From Rubripirellula sp. (lineage in GTDB: Bacteria > Planctomycetota > Planctomycetia > Pirellulales > Pirellulaceae), in contig JADHOA010000007.1 of NCBI GenBank assembly GCA_016779185.1, forward strand, positions 1-35,902: 35,902 nucleotides of DNA, in the 5' to 3' direction. How positions within the stretch are numbered: position 1 is the first letter of the stretch; each line of letters begins with the position of its first letter. The position numbers and the translations under genes are program-made. Of the stretch, positions 17,323 to 26,520 are shown one piece after another. The notes beneath the pieces are model-generated. The model did not search any database, was not told the DNA's origin, and was given only the letters and a program-made list of their open reading frames with translations.

Positions 17323-18123
17323 ATGTCGTCGCCACGCGTCCTTGTTCTTCGAGCTCCCGGCACTAACTGCGATGAGGAGACCGCTTATGCCTTTGAAAAA
17401 GCAGGCGCCATCGCTGAGAGAGTTCACGTGAATCGATTGATAGAAAATCCAGTTCTAAAAGATCGATATCAGATTTTGTGTGTTCCAGGAGGTTTTAGCT
17501 ATGGAGATGACATCGCGGCAGGGAGGATCCTCGCGACAAGATTAAAGCAGCATTTGGGTGACTTGGTTCACACCTTTGCTCAGGGAAATGAAGATCGCCT
17601 GATTTTAGGAATTTGTAATGGAATGCAGGTGCTAATGAGACTCGGTGTCCTTACTCAGGGTGTGGGAGACGGTAATTCCGCCCCTGCGACACTGACATGG
17701 AACAATCATGGACGGTTTGAAGATCGATGGGTTCATCTAGCCGTGGATACCACACCATGTGTTTTTCTTCGCGATGTCAAGCGAATGTATTTACCGATGG
17801 CGCATGCCGAAGGGAAATTCGTCGCCTCGAGTCCGCAAATCCTCTCTGAGCTCAAGTCTCAGGGCAGGTTGGCGATTCGATACTCTAAAAATGAATCAAG
17901 TGGCGTTGAAGACAATATTTTACCCTTCCCGTCGAATCCAAATGGTGCCGATGCAAATGTTGCTGGAGTTTGTGATGTTTCGGGACGTGTTTTTGGTCTA
18001 ATGCCACACCCAGAACGACACCTTGAACCCACTCATCATCCCGCGTGGACCAGACGCGTGGAGCAGCCTGAATACGGTGATGGCTTTGCAATTTTTAAAA
18101 ATGCCGTCGACTGGTTTGAGTAA
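17323..18123 (+). CDS. purQ: Phosphoribosylformylglycinamidine synthase subunit PurQ (glutaminase)
   Basis: 266 residues, a little longer than compact PurQ proteins. This class I glutamine amidotransferase supplies ammonia to PurL in the fourth step of purine synthesis. The nucleophile is Cys98 in 'LILGICNGMQVL', and the His-Glu pair is in 'LMPHPERH' (His229, Glu231). The N-terminal 'VLVLRAPGTNCDEETAYAFEKAGA' and 'VPGGFSYGDDIAAGRI' are diagnostic of PurQ rather than of other amidotransferases. purS and purL are not beside it, so the complex must be encoded at separate loci. No purine riboswitch was recognised in the upstream 220 bases. Confidence 0.96.
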   Translation: MSSPRVLVLRAPGTNCDEETAYAFEKAGAIAERVHVNRLIENPVLKDRYQILCVPGGFSYGDDIAAGRILATRLKQHLGDLVHTFAQGNEDRLILGICNGMQVLMRLGVLTQGVGDGNSAPATLTWNNHGRFEDRWVHLAVDTTPCVFLRDVKRMYLPMAHAEGKFVASSPQILSELKSQGRLAIRYSKNESSGVEDNILPFPSNPNGADANVAGVCDVSGRVFGLMPHPERHLEPTHHPAWTRRVEQPEYGDGFAIFKNAVDWFE

Positions 18124-18159
18124 TTCGTGAATATCGGCCGGTAATCTTGCGAGTTTTGT

Positions 18160-18576
18160 CTAGTTGATTTTGCAACTCTCGTTGTCACACCTTTTGCCCC
18201 AAAGGCGGTATCGATTTTTAGCGATAACTCGATAGAGGAATCGCCATATCGGACTGGTACCTGGGAAATGCACGATAGGTGCAAATAACCACAGTGTCGG
18301 TAGTTTTCTGAATAGATACTTCACCGCGTTTGATCCAGCGAAAATACGATTAGATTGATCGATAATATGCATTTCTTGCAACAGTTGGTTTCGATCAAGC
18401 ATCGGGAATTCGTGATCGATTAGGGGGTCGTGAAGCGACAGATAGGTCAGACGACGGTTTCCCCAATCTAGGTATTTGAGAAGATGGATTTGCGAACGGC
18501 AGAAATTGCATTCGCCATCAAAGATCACGACTGATCTTTCTCTCGAGCTACTTGCCTTTTGTTCCGTTTTTGACAT
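18160..18576 (-). CDS. DCC-family thiol-disulfide oxidoreductase-like protein (DUF393)
   Basis: 138 residues. The family motif Asp-x-x-Cys-x-x-Cys is present as 'VVIFDGECNFCRSQIHLL' (Asp20, Cys23, Cys26), followed by the usual 'FAGSNAVKYLFRKLPTLWLFAPIVHFPG' and 'IWRFLYRVIAKNRYRLWG'. Members have a thioredoxin-like fold and a probable redox function, mostly uncharacterised. The C-terminus adds two more cysteines ('RCDNESCKIN'). The protein is predicted cytoplasmic. It converges with purQ (36 bases between stops). Confidence 0.92.
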   Translation of the reverse strand: MSKTEQKASSSRERSVVIFDGECNFCRSQIHLLKYLDWGNRRLTYLSLHDPLIDHEFPMLDRNQLLQEMHIIDQSNRIFAGSNAVKYLFRKLPTLWLFAPIVHFPGTSPIWRFLYRVIAKNRYRLWGKRCDNESCKIN

Positions 18577-18731
18577 GTTGCTTTCGCAAATAGTTATTTT
18601 TGACTTTCAAGCCGGATGATCAGCTCATGTCCTAGCCTCAGCGATCCTCTTTTCCACAATTAATTTTGAAAAAGACGAGAAAACGGTTAGCTTGTAGGCA
18701 TTGGTGACCATGGGTTTCGGAGAAAAGTGAG

Positions 18732-20444
18732 ATGAACAGTATTCGTCGTGTGATTCGTCAAGCCAAGATCAGATTGGTTTGCGCTGGTCTTGGCCGATCC
18801 TTGTGTTACACGTTTACCGCGGCTTCAATCATTTCTCTAATTGCTATTTTAGCCTTGTATTTCGGTGACTGGGCATTCAATTTGTCTCTGTGGCGCGATG
18901 TTTTCTTAGCCATCGTATTTGGTTTGGCATTGAACGCTTCGCTTTTTCTAACTTGGCTGAAAGCCCCAAGTGATTCGTCTGTCGCGCAAGAGCTAGACCG
19001 TAGGTATCAGCTTCAGGAAAGAATTAGCACCGCTTTGCACATGGCTAGTAACGTGTCATGTAACTCAGTCGCTGCAGCACAGATCGCCGATGCAGAGCGG
19101 TCCGTCAGTGGGCTTGCTGTCACCGAAAAGTTTGATCTTCGACCTAATCGGCTTCTCTATTTACCGTGCTGCTTCCTTCCAATTTTATTTGCCTCTTACT
19201 CGTTGATTGACCTAGAAAATAAAGGAATTGCGGGTGCGTTGTCCTCACAAGAGATCATAGAACCGCAGCGAGTTACTGACACGGTGCGCCTATTAAGGAA
19301 AACAATTCAAGAGCGGAAAAAAAATGCAGCAGCAAAAAACCTAGTCGAGGCTCAAGATTTATTCAGCCGCCTTGAACAAAAATTAGAGCGATTGGCAACT
19401 AATCCGAGTGCTGATCAGAAGCAAACCATGATTGCGATGAATGACTTAAGAAAGCAATTGGAGGAACGCGCTTCGCAATTGGGTCGTTCTGAAGCTGTGA
19501 AGCGGTCGCTGTCGCCAATTAATGGCACAACGGACAAGGCCGATCAAGATATTCTCAAGGCAATTACCGAGGGGGATTTTCAGAGAGCCAATGAATTGAT
19601 GAGTGACTATGGGAGTAAGCTCGAGAAAGGAGATTTGAGTGACAAAGATAAGCAAACACTGCAGTCACAGCTCGATTCAATTCGTAACGCTCTCAATGAA
19701 GAAGTGAAAAGACATGAAGATCGCCAAGATGAGCTTGAGAACAAACTCAATGCTGCTCGGCAGTCAGGAGATCGTGCAGAAATCTCGCAACTTGAACGAG
19801 AACTTGAGAGTCTGCGACAGCAGAACCCACAGATTCAATCATTGAGTGAATTAGCTAATTCAGTGAGTAAAGCTAGTCAGGCGTTGAGTGACGAGCGCCT
19901 CGATGCAGGAAAGTCAATTAAAGATTTAGCTGAAAGCCTGCAAAGTTTGCAAAATGAGTCGAGTGAGTTGCGAGATTTAGAAGCGGCCTTGGATGACATA
20001 ACTATTTCGAAAAATGCGATGCGATGCCAAAGTTGTGCTGGTGAAGGATGTTCAGAGTGTGGTGGGAAAAGCGGATTGGGAGATCAACCCTCTAATGCCA
20101 TTGCGAAAACATCAGGCTCGTCAACAGCAGGGCAGGGAAATCAATTTGGCAACGGGAGTGGAAGTGGGCTGGGCAAAGGTAACGGATCAGGCGATCGCCC
20201 TGAAAGCGCAACAGAGACGAATACCTATCAATCGCGTGTGAAGGGGGATCTGACTCGGGGGCGAGCTGTAATTTCTGGGATTGCAGACGGTCCCAATCGC
20301 AAGGGGGTTAGCCGCGAGACGTTACAGAAAGCAATCGAAGTCTCGCTACAAGAAAAGGATAGCCCCACAGAGAATCAAGTCTTACCTAGATCCGAGCGAG
20401 AGCACGCGATGCAGTACTTTAATCAATTGCGTGAGGGGAAATAG
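18732..20444 (+). CDS. Membrane-anchored coiled-coil protein with four-cysteine cluster, unknown function
   Basis: 570 residues; I do not recognise a characterised family. Two transmembrane helices lie near 24-45 and 54-75, a third hydrophobic segment near 145-163 ('LLYLPCCFLPILFASYSLID'). Then comes a long Glu/Gln/Lys/Arg-rich region (about 185-425) with heptad-like coiled coil ('EDRQDELENKLNAARQSGDRAEISQLERELESLRQQ'). A CxxC-4-CxxC cluster, 'CQSCAGEGCSECGG' (Cys432, 435, 440, 443), resembles a DnaJ-type zinc site. A Gly/Ser-rich linker (about 460-490) leads to a conserved-looking tail ending 'SEREHAMQYFNQLREGK'. The layout suggests a membrane-tethered scaffold. The start ATG is preceded by 'ggagaaaagtgag', an unusually good ribosome-binding site for this window. 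Confidence 0.75.
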   Translation: MNSIRRVIRQAKIRLVCAGLGRSLCYTFTAASIISLIAILALYFGDWAFNLSLWRDVFLAIVFGLALNASLFLTWLKAPSDSSVAQELDRRYQLQERISTALHMASNVSCNSVAAAQIADAERSVSGLAVTEKFDLRPNRLLYLPCCFLPILFASYSLIDLENKGIAGALSSQEIIEPQRVTDTVRLLRKTIQERKKNAAAKNLVEAQDLFSRLEQKLERLATNPSADQKQTMIAMNDLRKQLEERASQLGRSEAVKRSLSPINGTTDKADQDILKAITEGDFQRANELMSDYGSKLEKGDLSDKDKQTLQSQLDSIRNALNEEVKRHEDRQDELENKLNAARQSGDRAEISQLERELESLRQQNPQIQSLSELANSVSKASQALSDERLDAGKSIKDLAESLQSLQNESSELRDLEAALDDITISKNAMRCQSCAGEGCSECGGKSGLGDQPSNAIAKTSGSSTAGQGNQFGNGSGSGLGKGNGSGDRPESATETNTYQSRVKGDLTRGRAVISGIADGPNRKGVSRETLQKAIEVSLQEKDSPTENQVLPRSEREHAMQYFNQLREGK

Positions 20445-20492
20445 CTTCGTTGACTTCATGCGTCAGCCCACTTAGCAATTCAGCAAGTTCAG

Positions 20493-23267
20493 TCAGATCC
20501 CTGCAAATGCCTGTTCCATTAGCTCAGCATGTTCAAGTTTATGGGCGGCTAAGCTACCTGTGCTTGGACTCGCTGATTCCACACGGCTCACGCGTTTCAG
20601 CTGATAGGTTTCATTGAGTTCATCACCGAAGTTGAACTTGATATACGGCCAAGCACCCATGTTCGTTGGTTCGTCCTGTACCCATAGGATTTCAGAGCCA
20701 TTGGGTAATCCTTGGATTGAGGATCTGATTTCTTCGATGCTGAGCGGATAAAGTTGTTCAATTCTCATGATCGCCACATTGCTAAGTTCTAGGCGCTCCC
20801 GTTCCTCGATTAGGTCGTAGTAGATTTTTCCGCTGCAAAGAATTAGGCGTTGGCAATCTTCGAGAGAGATGGATTCATCAGGGAGAATTTTCCTGAAGCT
20901 TCCATTTGCAATGTCTTCTAGTGAGCTGACCACTTTTGGGTGTCGTAATAGGCTTTTGGGTGACAGGACAACCAGTGGTTTTCTCCATTTACGAATCACC
21001 TGCCTGCGCAAGAGATGAAAGTACTGAGCTGGGCTGGTTGGTTGGCAAACCTGTATATTGTGCTCTGCAGCCATCGCGAGAAACCTTTCAACACGCGCGC
21101 TACAGTGTTCAGGACCTTGGCCTTCGAAACCATGTGGCAAAAGCATGACGAGGCCACTAAGTCGATTCCATTTGTCCTCGGCACTCGCGATAAATTGATC
21201 AACAATCACCTGAGCACAGTTCCAGAAATCACCGAATTGCGCCTCCCAAATCACCAGGCCATCGGGGCAGTCAAGGGAGTAGCCATATTCGAATCCTAAG
21301 ACGCTTGCCTCGGAGAGGGGGCTGTTGTAGAGCTTGAGTTGAGCTTGCTGGGGACTTAGGTTTTCTAATGGTACGTAGCGATTACCCGTTTTCGGATCAT
21401 GCAGGACAGCGTGTCTTTGACTAAAGGTGCCGCGCTCGCAATCCTGACCGGTCATGCGAATTGGGTGCCCGTTGACCAAGAGAGTAGCAAACGCTGCAGC
21501 CTCGGCGCTGGCCCAATCCAATGGTTTCTTGCCCAATGCCATATCACGGCGAAGCGCCATTGGACGTTTTAGTTTCTTGTGAGCAGAGAAATTATCCGGA
21601 AGTCTTGTAAGTGCGTCTAAGAGCTCAGTGATTTTTGATTGGTCGTAGGTGGTGTCGGTAGGTTCATGCGGTTCACGCCCGCCAAAATACTCACTCCAGT
21701 TTGCGGATAATGTCTGGGTATCTGGCACGAATGGTTCATTCTTGCTTGCTTCGAATTCCGATTCGAGTTTCTCCATGCGTTCTTGTTGAATTTGTTCGGC
21801 TTCCTCTTGGCTGATTTCACCAAGTTCGAGAAGCCTAGCGAGATACTGTTCTCGAACGCTCGCTCGGCGATCAATTTCTGCATACATCGTCGGCTGGGTA
21901 AAGCGAGGTTCGTCGCCTTCGTTGTGTCCCCAGCGGCGAAACGCGTAAAGATCGATCACAACGTCTTTCTGAAATTCACGTCGGAAGTCCATCGCAAGTG
22001 ATACCACTTGGGCCACAGCCTCCGGATCTTCACCGTTAACATGAAAAATCGGTATTTGCAGCATCTTTGCGATATCGGTCGCGTAGGTTGTGCTTCGTCC
22101 TTGTTGGGGTTCTGTCGTGAAGCCAACTTGATTGTTGATGACGATGTGAAGTGTTCCGCCCGTTCGGTAACCTTCTAGTTCGCTAAGGTTCAGGGTCTCT
22201 TGTACGATTCCCTCCCCAGCAAATGCGGCATCTCCATGGATGAGGATCGTCATGACTTCTTGGCGGTCGATGTCATTCCGGTGATCCTGTTTGCAGCGAG
22301 ACCGGCCTTGGGCCACGGTGTTAACGAATTCGAGGTGGCTAGGGTTGAAGCAGAGCGAAATGTGCAGGTTATCACCCGATGCCGTTTTCCAGTCGCTGCT
22401 ATATCCGAGGTGGTAGCGTACATCTCCACCTCCGCGATTCATTTCAGGTTTGGGGTCATCAAAAGACCAAAAAATATTCATCGCGCGTTTTTTTAGGATA
22501 TTCGCCATCACATTGAGGCGGCCGCGATGCGCCATTCCCATCACTACTTCTTTAACCTGATGTTCGGCAGCCTTTTCTAAGGCTAGATCGATCATCGGAA
22601 TCAGTGTTTCAGCACCTTCGAGAGAGAAAGTTTTAGCGCCAACGAATTTTCTTCGAACAAATTCTTCGAAGATAGAGGCGTCCGCTAGCCTCGCGTAAAT
22701 ACGTCGCTGAACCTCGTGCGGAAGTTCAAGACGATTTTCCGTCGACTCCATTCGTCGCTGTAACCAGTCGCGAATGCTTCGTCGATTGATGTGCATGAAT
22801 TGCACACCGATGCTTCGGCAGTAGGTGTTTTTAAGTCTCGTAAGAATCGCCTCGATCGTGCCGCCCATTACATTTTCTAGAGCAGTGCTGTCATAGGGCC
22901 GATTCAAATCATCTTCGCTCAGACCGTATATTTCTGGACTGAGTTCAGGGCTTTCTGATCTCTGAAGTCCAAGAGGATCAAGATTTGCGATTAAATGACC
23001 TCTAACGCGGTATTCGCGGACGAGATTGTTCACCCGGTCTTGAATTCGAGAAAGCCAGATCGCTTGGTCCATCGCGGAAGGATCACAGGCTGCTTCTGCT
23101 GGGCCTGTAGTTGAGGATCCTCGTTGAGGGGGTGCCGATGCGGCGCTGGGCCGATTGAGCACTAAAAATTGTTCGAAGTACTGGCGCCAGCCCTCCGATA
23201 CACTCGAAGGGTCTCGTACGTACTGAACGTACAGGTCATCGATGTAGTCCAAATTGTAGTCGTTCAT
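20493..23267 (-). CDS. sucA: 2-oxoglutarate dehydrogenase E1 component
   Basis: 924 residues, normal for SucA. The enzyme uses thiamine diphosphate to decarboxylate 2-oxoglutarate and passes the succinyl group to E2 in the TCA cycle. Seen: an N-terminal E2-binding segment 'DDLYVQYVRDPSSVSEGWRQYFEQF', 'GMAHRGRLNVMANIL', the active-site region 'HISLCFNPSHLEFVNTVAQGRSR', the ThDP motif 'GDAAFAGEGIVQETLNLSELEGYRTGGTLHIVINNQVGFTT', and C-terminal 'LPHGFEGQGPEHCSARVERFL' and 'WVQDEPTNMGAW'. sucB, usually next downstream, is absent: the next gene is convergent. The gene is monocistronic here and diverges from the ABC-F gene. Confidence 0.98.
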   Translation of the reverse strand: MNDYNLDYIDDLYVQYVRDPSSVSEGWRQYFEQFLVLNRPSAASAPPQRGSSTTGPAEAACDPSAMDQAIWLSRIQDRVNNLVREYRVRGHLIANLDPLGLQRSESPELSPEIYGLSEDDLNRPYDSTALENVMGGTIEAILTRLKNTYCRSIGVQFMHINRRSIRDWLQRRMESTENRLELPHEVQRRIYARLADASIFEEFVRRKFVGAKTFSLEGAETLIPMIDLALEKAAEHQVKEVVMGMAHRGRLNVMANILKKRAMNIFWSFDDPKPEMNRGGGDVRYHLGYSSDWKTASGDNLHISLCFNPSHLEFVNTVAQGRSRCKQDHRNDIDRQEVMTILIHGDAAFAGEGIVQETLNLSELEGYRTGGTLHIVINNQVGFTTEPQQGRSTTYATDIAKMLQIPIFHVNGEDPEAVAQVVSLAMDFRREFQKDVVIDLYAFRRWGHNEGDEPRFTQPTMYAEIDRRASVREQYLARLLELGEISQEEAEQIQQERMEKLESEFEASKNEPFVPDTQTLSANWSEYFGGREPHEPTDTTYDQSKITELLDALTRLPDNFSAHKKLKRPMALRRDMALGKKPLDWASAEAAAFATLLVNGHPIRMTGQDCERGTFSQRHAVLHDPKTGNRYVPLENLSPQQAQLKLYNSPLSEASVLGFEYGYSLDCPDGLVIWEAQFGDFWNCAQVIVDQFIASAEDKWNRLSGLVMLLPHGFEGQGPEHCSARVERFLAMAAEHNIQVCQPTSPAQYFHLLRRQVIRKWRKPLVVLSPKSLLRHPKVVSSLEDIANGSFRKILPDESISLEDCQRLILCSGKIYYDLIEERERLELSNVAIMRIEQLYPLSIEEIRSSIQGLPNGSEILWVQDEPTNMGAWPYIKFNFGDELNETYQLKRVSRVESASPSTGSLAAHKLEHAELMEQAFAGI

Positions 23268-23530
23268 GGGCGCGGCAAGACGATCGGGTGGGCTGATCAG
23301 GTGCTACAGGTGGCAAGCGAGACGCTATTTGGCTCAGGCGTGATTCGCGGAACCTAAAATTTAGAAAATCGCGAGATTCCGCGATAGATGTTCCCAATGA
23401 ATTCAACGTCTGGAAAAGCGGTTTTCGTTGGATTGAACTGTCAAAGGGACCTTGCGAATTCCGCTTCGGGGATCAAGAGTAGGGTCTTCATGGCGGTTGT
23501 CGCAACTATACGAGCATTTTGGCCACTGAA

Positions 23531-25321
23531 ATGGCAGTATTGATACAAGTTAGAGACGCGCATAAACGGTTTGGCGACCAGGTTCTCCTGGATGGTGCTG
23601 AATTGTCGCTCGTCGATGATCTCAAGGTCGGGTTTATTGGCCGCAATGGTGCTGGGAAGTCAACCTTGTTGAAGGTCCTGTTGGGGGATGAGGATGTCGA
23701 AAAGGGGGAAGTGATCCACCATCCCTCGCTAAGAATTGGCTACTTGAGGCAGCACGATCCGTTTTTACCCGGGGAGTCCGCTCTCGATTTTTTAATGCGG
23801 GATAGTGAGCAGCCCGACTGGCGTTGCGGTGAAGTGGCAGGCCAATTTGAGCTCAAAGGAGCCTATCTTGAAGGGCCAGTGAAATCGCTCTCCGGTGGTT
23901 GGCAAACGCGTGTTAAGCTCGCTGCTCTGCTGCTGAAAGACCCGAATCTCCTCATGCTCGATGAACCAACGAACTTCTTGGACCTGCGAACCCAGATTTT
24001 GTTAGAGCATTTTTTACGGGGTTTCAATAAGGCGGCTTTGATTGTCAGTCATGATCGCGCTTTCTTGAACGCGACTTGTTCACAGACCTTGGAGCTTTCT
24101 CGTGGCAAGCTGACGATGTTTCCCGGCAAAATCGATAGCTTCTTGGAGTATCGAGAAGAACGGCGAGAACACGATCGACGCGTCAACGCAACGGTGATCG
24201 CGAAGCAGAAACAGCTGAAGCGATTCATTGAGAAAAATCGAGCCAATGCATCCACTGCCAGCCAAGCTCGAAGTAAGGCGAAGCAGCTTGAAAGACTGCA
24301 GACTAACGAGATCTCAGTCGACGAACCTACTGTGTTTATTCAGGCTCCAAAAGTGGAACCACGCAGTGGGACTGCTGTGCGATGTGAAAATCTATCGATT
24401 GGGTATGCGGATCGCCGTGTTGCGGAAGGAATCCATCTTGAACTTGAGCACGGTGAGCGGGCTGCAATCGTTGGCGATAACGGACAGGGAAAGACCACCT
24501 TGCTCAGAACACTCGTCTACTCCCTTAACCCGCTGGCAGGGTCATTAAAGTGGGGATTCGGAGTCGAGATTGGAACGTACGCGCAGCACGTTTACACCAG
24601 CCTCGATGAAAGGCTGACGGTATTGGAGCATTTGGAATACGTTTCCAATAGTAGTACCACTCGACAAGATATCCTCGCGATGGCAGGCGCGTTGCTGTTT
24701 CGAGACGAACACATTCAAAAGAAGGTCAAAGTTCTCAGCGGTGGAGAACGAGCAAGGTTGTGTATGGCAGGGCTATTGCTAGGTACAGCAAACGTTCTCG
24801 TTCTTGATGAGCCAGGAAACCATTTAGATGTTGAAACCGTCGAAGCACTTGCAGAAGCTCTCAAGCTGTACCGAGGTACGGTTGTCTTTACCAGTCACGA
24901 TCGGCATTTCATGAGGCAAGTCGCTACAAGTGTCATCGAGGTTAGAGATGGTAAAGTCAAGAATTATTTTGGTGACTATGCAGCTTATCTGCAGTCAGTC
25001 GAACTGGAAATTGATTCAGGAGAACGCGACCGCAACGCTGGTTCAGCAAAGACCACAGCATCTGCGGTGAGTGATCCTTCTGGGCCAAGCGACTACCGAC
25101 AAACACGTCGTGATCAGAGGAAGGTCGAGAAGGAGATAAAAAATCTCGAGAAAAAAATAGCAAGTCTTGACGACGAAAAACGCCAGTTGAATGATCAGTT
25201 GATGTCAGAAACGGATCCCGGTAAAGCAATGAAATTGCATGAGTCGATACAAAGTTTGGTTCAGCAGTTGGAGGAATGTGAGGAGCGTTGGCTTGAACTC
25301 AACGATGAGTTTCAGGTGTAG
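23531..25321 (+). CDS. ABC-F family ATP-binding protein (Uup-like)
   Basis: About 596 residues. The track starts at a TTG (23519); the ATG at 23531 gives 'MAVLIQVRDAHKRFG' and is preferred. Two nucleotide-binding domains: Walker A 'GRNGAGKST' and 'GDNGQGKTT', signatures 'LSGGWQTRV' and 'LSGGERARL', Walker B 'LLMLDEPTNFLD' and 'VLVLDEPGNHLD'. The linker between them is the P-site-tRNA-interaction-type helix pair rich in basic residues ('RREHDRRVNATVIAKQKQLKRFIEKNRANASTASQARSKAKQLERL'). The C-terminus (about 530-595) is a coiled coil, as in Uup. There are no membrane segments, so this is a ribosome- or DNA-associated ATPase, not a transporter. The second Walker B carries Gly where most members have Thr (DEPGNHLD). 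Confidence 0.93.
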   Translation: MAVLIQVRDAHKRFGDQVLLDGAELSLVDDLKVGFIGRNGAGKSTLLKVLLGDEDVEKGEVIHHPSLRIGYLRQHDPFLPGESALDFLMRDSEQPDWRCGEVAGQFELKGAYLEGPVKSLSGGWQTRVKLAALLLKDPNLLMLDEPTNFLDLRTQILLEHFLRGFNKAALIVSHDRAFLNATCSQTLELSRGKLTMFPGKIDSFLEYREERREHDRRVNATVIAKQKQLKRFIEKNRANASTASQARSKAKQLERLQTNEISVDEPTVFIQAPKVEPRSGTAVRCENLSIGYADRRVAEGIHLELEHGERAAIVGDNGQGKTTLLRTLVYSLNPLAGSLKWGFGVEIGTYAQHVYTSLDERLTVLEHLEYVSNSSTTRQDILAMAGALLFRDEHIQKKVKVLSGGERARLCMAGLLLGTANVLVLDEPGNHLDVETVEALAEALKLYRGTVVFTSHDRHFMRQVATSVIEVRDGKVKNYFGDYAAYLQSVELEIDSGERDRNAGSAKTTASAVSDPSGPSDYRQTRRDQRKVEKEIKNLEKKIASLDDEKRQLNDQLMSETDPGKAMKLHESIQSLVQQLEECEERWLELNDEFQV

Positions 25322-25408
25322 GTAAAGAACAATGTATTTGTATCGTTGATTTGCAGGCCAAGCTTGCTGCTAAGTGAATTTTGAATCCTCAATTAAACTA
25401 AACAAAGA

Positions 25409-26434
25409 ATGGAAATACCGAGCCTTCGCATTGGTGATGTCACTGTTGATCCTCCTATTCTGCAAGCTCCCATGGCTGGTTTTACCAACGCAGCTTTTCG
25501 TGAGGTGGTACGTCAGTTTGGTGGTGCTGGATTATTGGCTACTGAGATGGTGAATGCTCGCGGCTTCGTATGGATGGATCAGAATGTTGCCGAGCATCCT
25601 GATCGATTATGGGGAGTTGCCGATGAAGCGCGTCCCCTTGCAGTGCAAATTTGGGATAATGATCCTGAGACGATGGCAAAGGTCGGTTTACGGCTGGTTG
25701 AGGAGTATCGGGTAAGTATCGTTGACATTAACTTTGGATGTCCTGTCCGGCAGGTCACGGAGAAAGCTCACAGTGGAAGTTATCTTCTACGTGAGCCGTG
25801 TCGAATGTCGGCAATCATTAGTCGACTGGTCAAAGCATGCTCACCCACCCCGGTTACGGCAAAAATTCGATTAGGGTGTAGTCGAGATAATATCAATTGC
25901 AATGAAATAGCGAGAGTCGTCGAGGAATCTGGAGCAGCGGCTTTAACGGTCCATGGTCGGACGGCACAAGATATGTTTAAGGGTCATGCAGATTGGGATC
26001 GTATTAGCGAGATTAAGAATCACTTAAAGGAGATTCCTCTTATTGGAAATGGTGATCTTGATTCGGCTCAAAAGGTTGTCAATGCGTTTGAACGATACAA
26101 TGTTGACGGTGTAATGATCGCGCGTGCGTGCCTAGGGCGCCCGTGGCTGTTTGCCCAGGCAGCCGCAGCGTTAAGAGGCGATGGGATTCCAGCTGATCCA
26201 ACTCTAGATGAACAGAGGGAAGTGATGTTAAATCATTATCGACTCGTTGTTGATCGGTTCGGTGAAGAAAAAGGAACCGTTCTCATGAGGAAATACGCAT
26301 GTTGCTATGCTCAAGGCAAACGAGGTGCTCGGTTTTTTCGGACTCACGTTGCGAGAGTCGCAAACGCTGACGAGTTCTATCAAGTCGTCAGGGAATACTT
26401 TCCTAAGGAAGATTCATCCGGCGTCTCTGAGTAA
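25409..26434 (+). CDS. dus: tRNA-dihydrouridine synthase (DusB-like)
   Basis: 341 residues. FMN-dependent enzyme that reduces uridine to dihydrouridine in tRNA D-loops. Seen: 'ILQAPMAGFTNAAFREVVRQFG' (17-38), the catalytic 'NFGCP' with Cys111, 'GSYLLREP', 'TAKIRLG', 'ALTVHGRTAQDMFKGHADWDRISEIK', 'IGNGDLDSAQK' and 'GVMIARACLGRPWLFAQ'. This order is standard for the DusB subgroup. The C-terminal helical RNA-binding domain is present ('VLMRKYACCYAQGKRGARFFRTHV'). It follows the ABC-F gene by 87 bases on the same strand, and both have translation-related roles, so co-transcription is plausible. Confidence 0.95.
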   Translation: MEIPSLRIGDVTVDPPILQAPMAGFTNAAFREVVRQFGGAGLLATEMVNARGFVWMDQNVAEHPDRLWGVADEARPLAVQIWDNDPETMAKVGLRLVEEYRVSIVDINFGCPVRQVTEKAHSGSYLLREPCRMSAIISRLVKACSPTPVTAKIRLGCSRDNINCNEIARVVEESGAAALTVHGRTAQDMFKGHADWDRISEIKNHLKEIPLIGNGDLDSAQKVVNAFERYNVDGVMIARACLGRPWLFAQAAAALRGDGIPADPTLDEQREVMLNHYRLVVDRFGEEKGTVLMRKYACCYAQGKRGARFFRTHVARVANADEFYQVVREYFPKEDSSGVSE

Positions 26435-26520
26435 TCCATTGCGATCCGTCTGGGTTGCGCCGAAGTCGCTTTGCAATACATTAGTCGCAGCGGCTCACTC
26501 CCGACTTTATTCCCGTAGGA

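Noticed and set aside
23531-25321. Reading the ABC protein as part of a membrane transporter
   Set aside because: Two fused ATPase domains with an ABC-F linker and no membrane segments or permease gene nearby place it in the non-transport ABC-F group.
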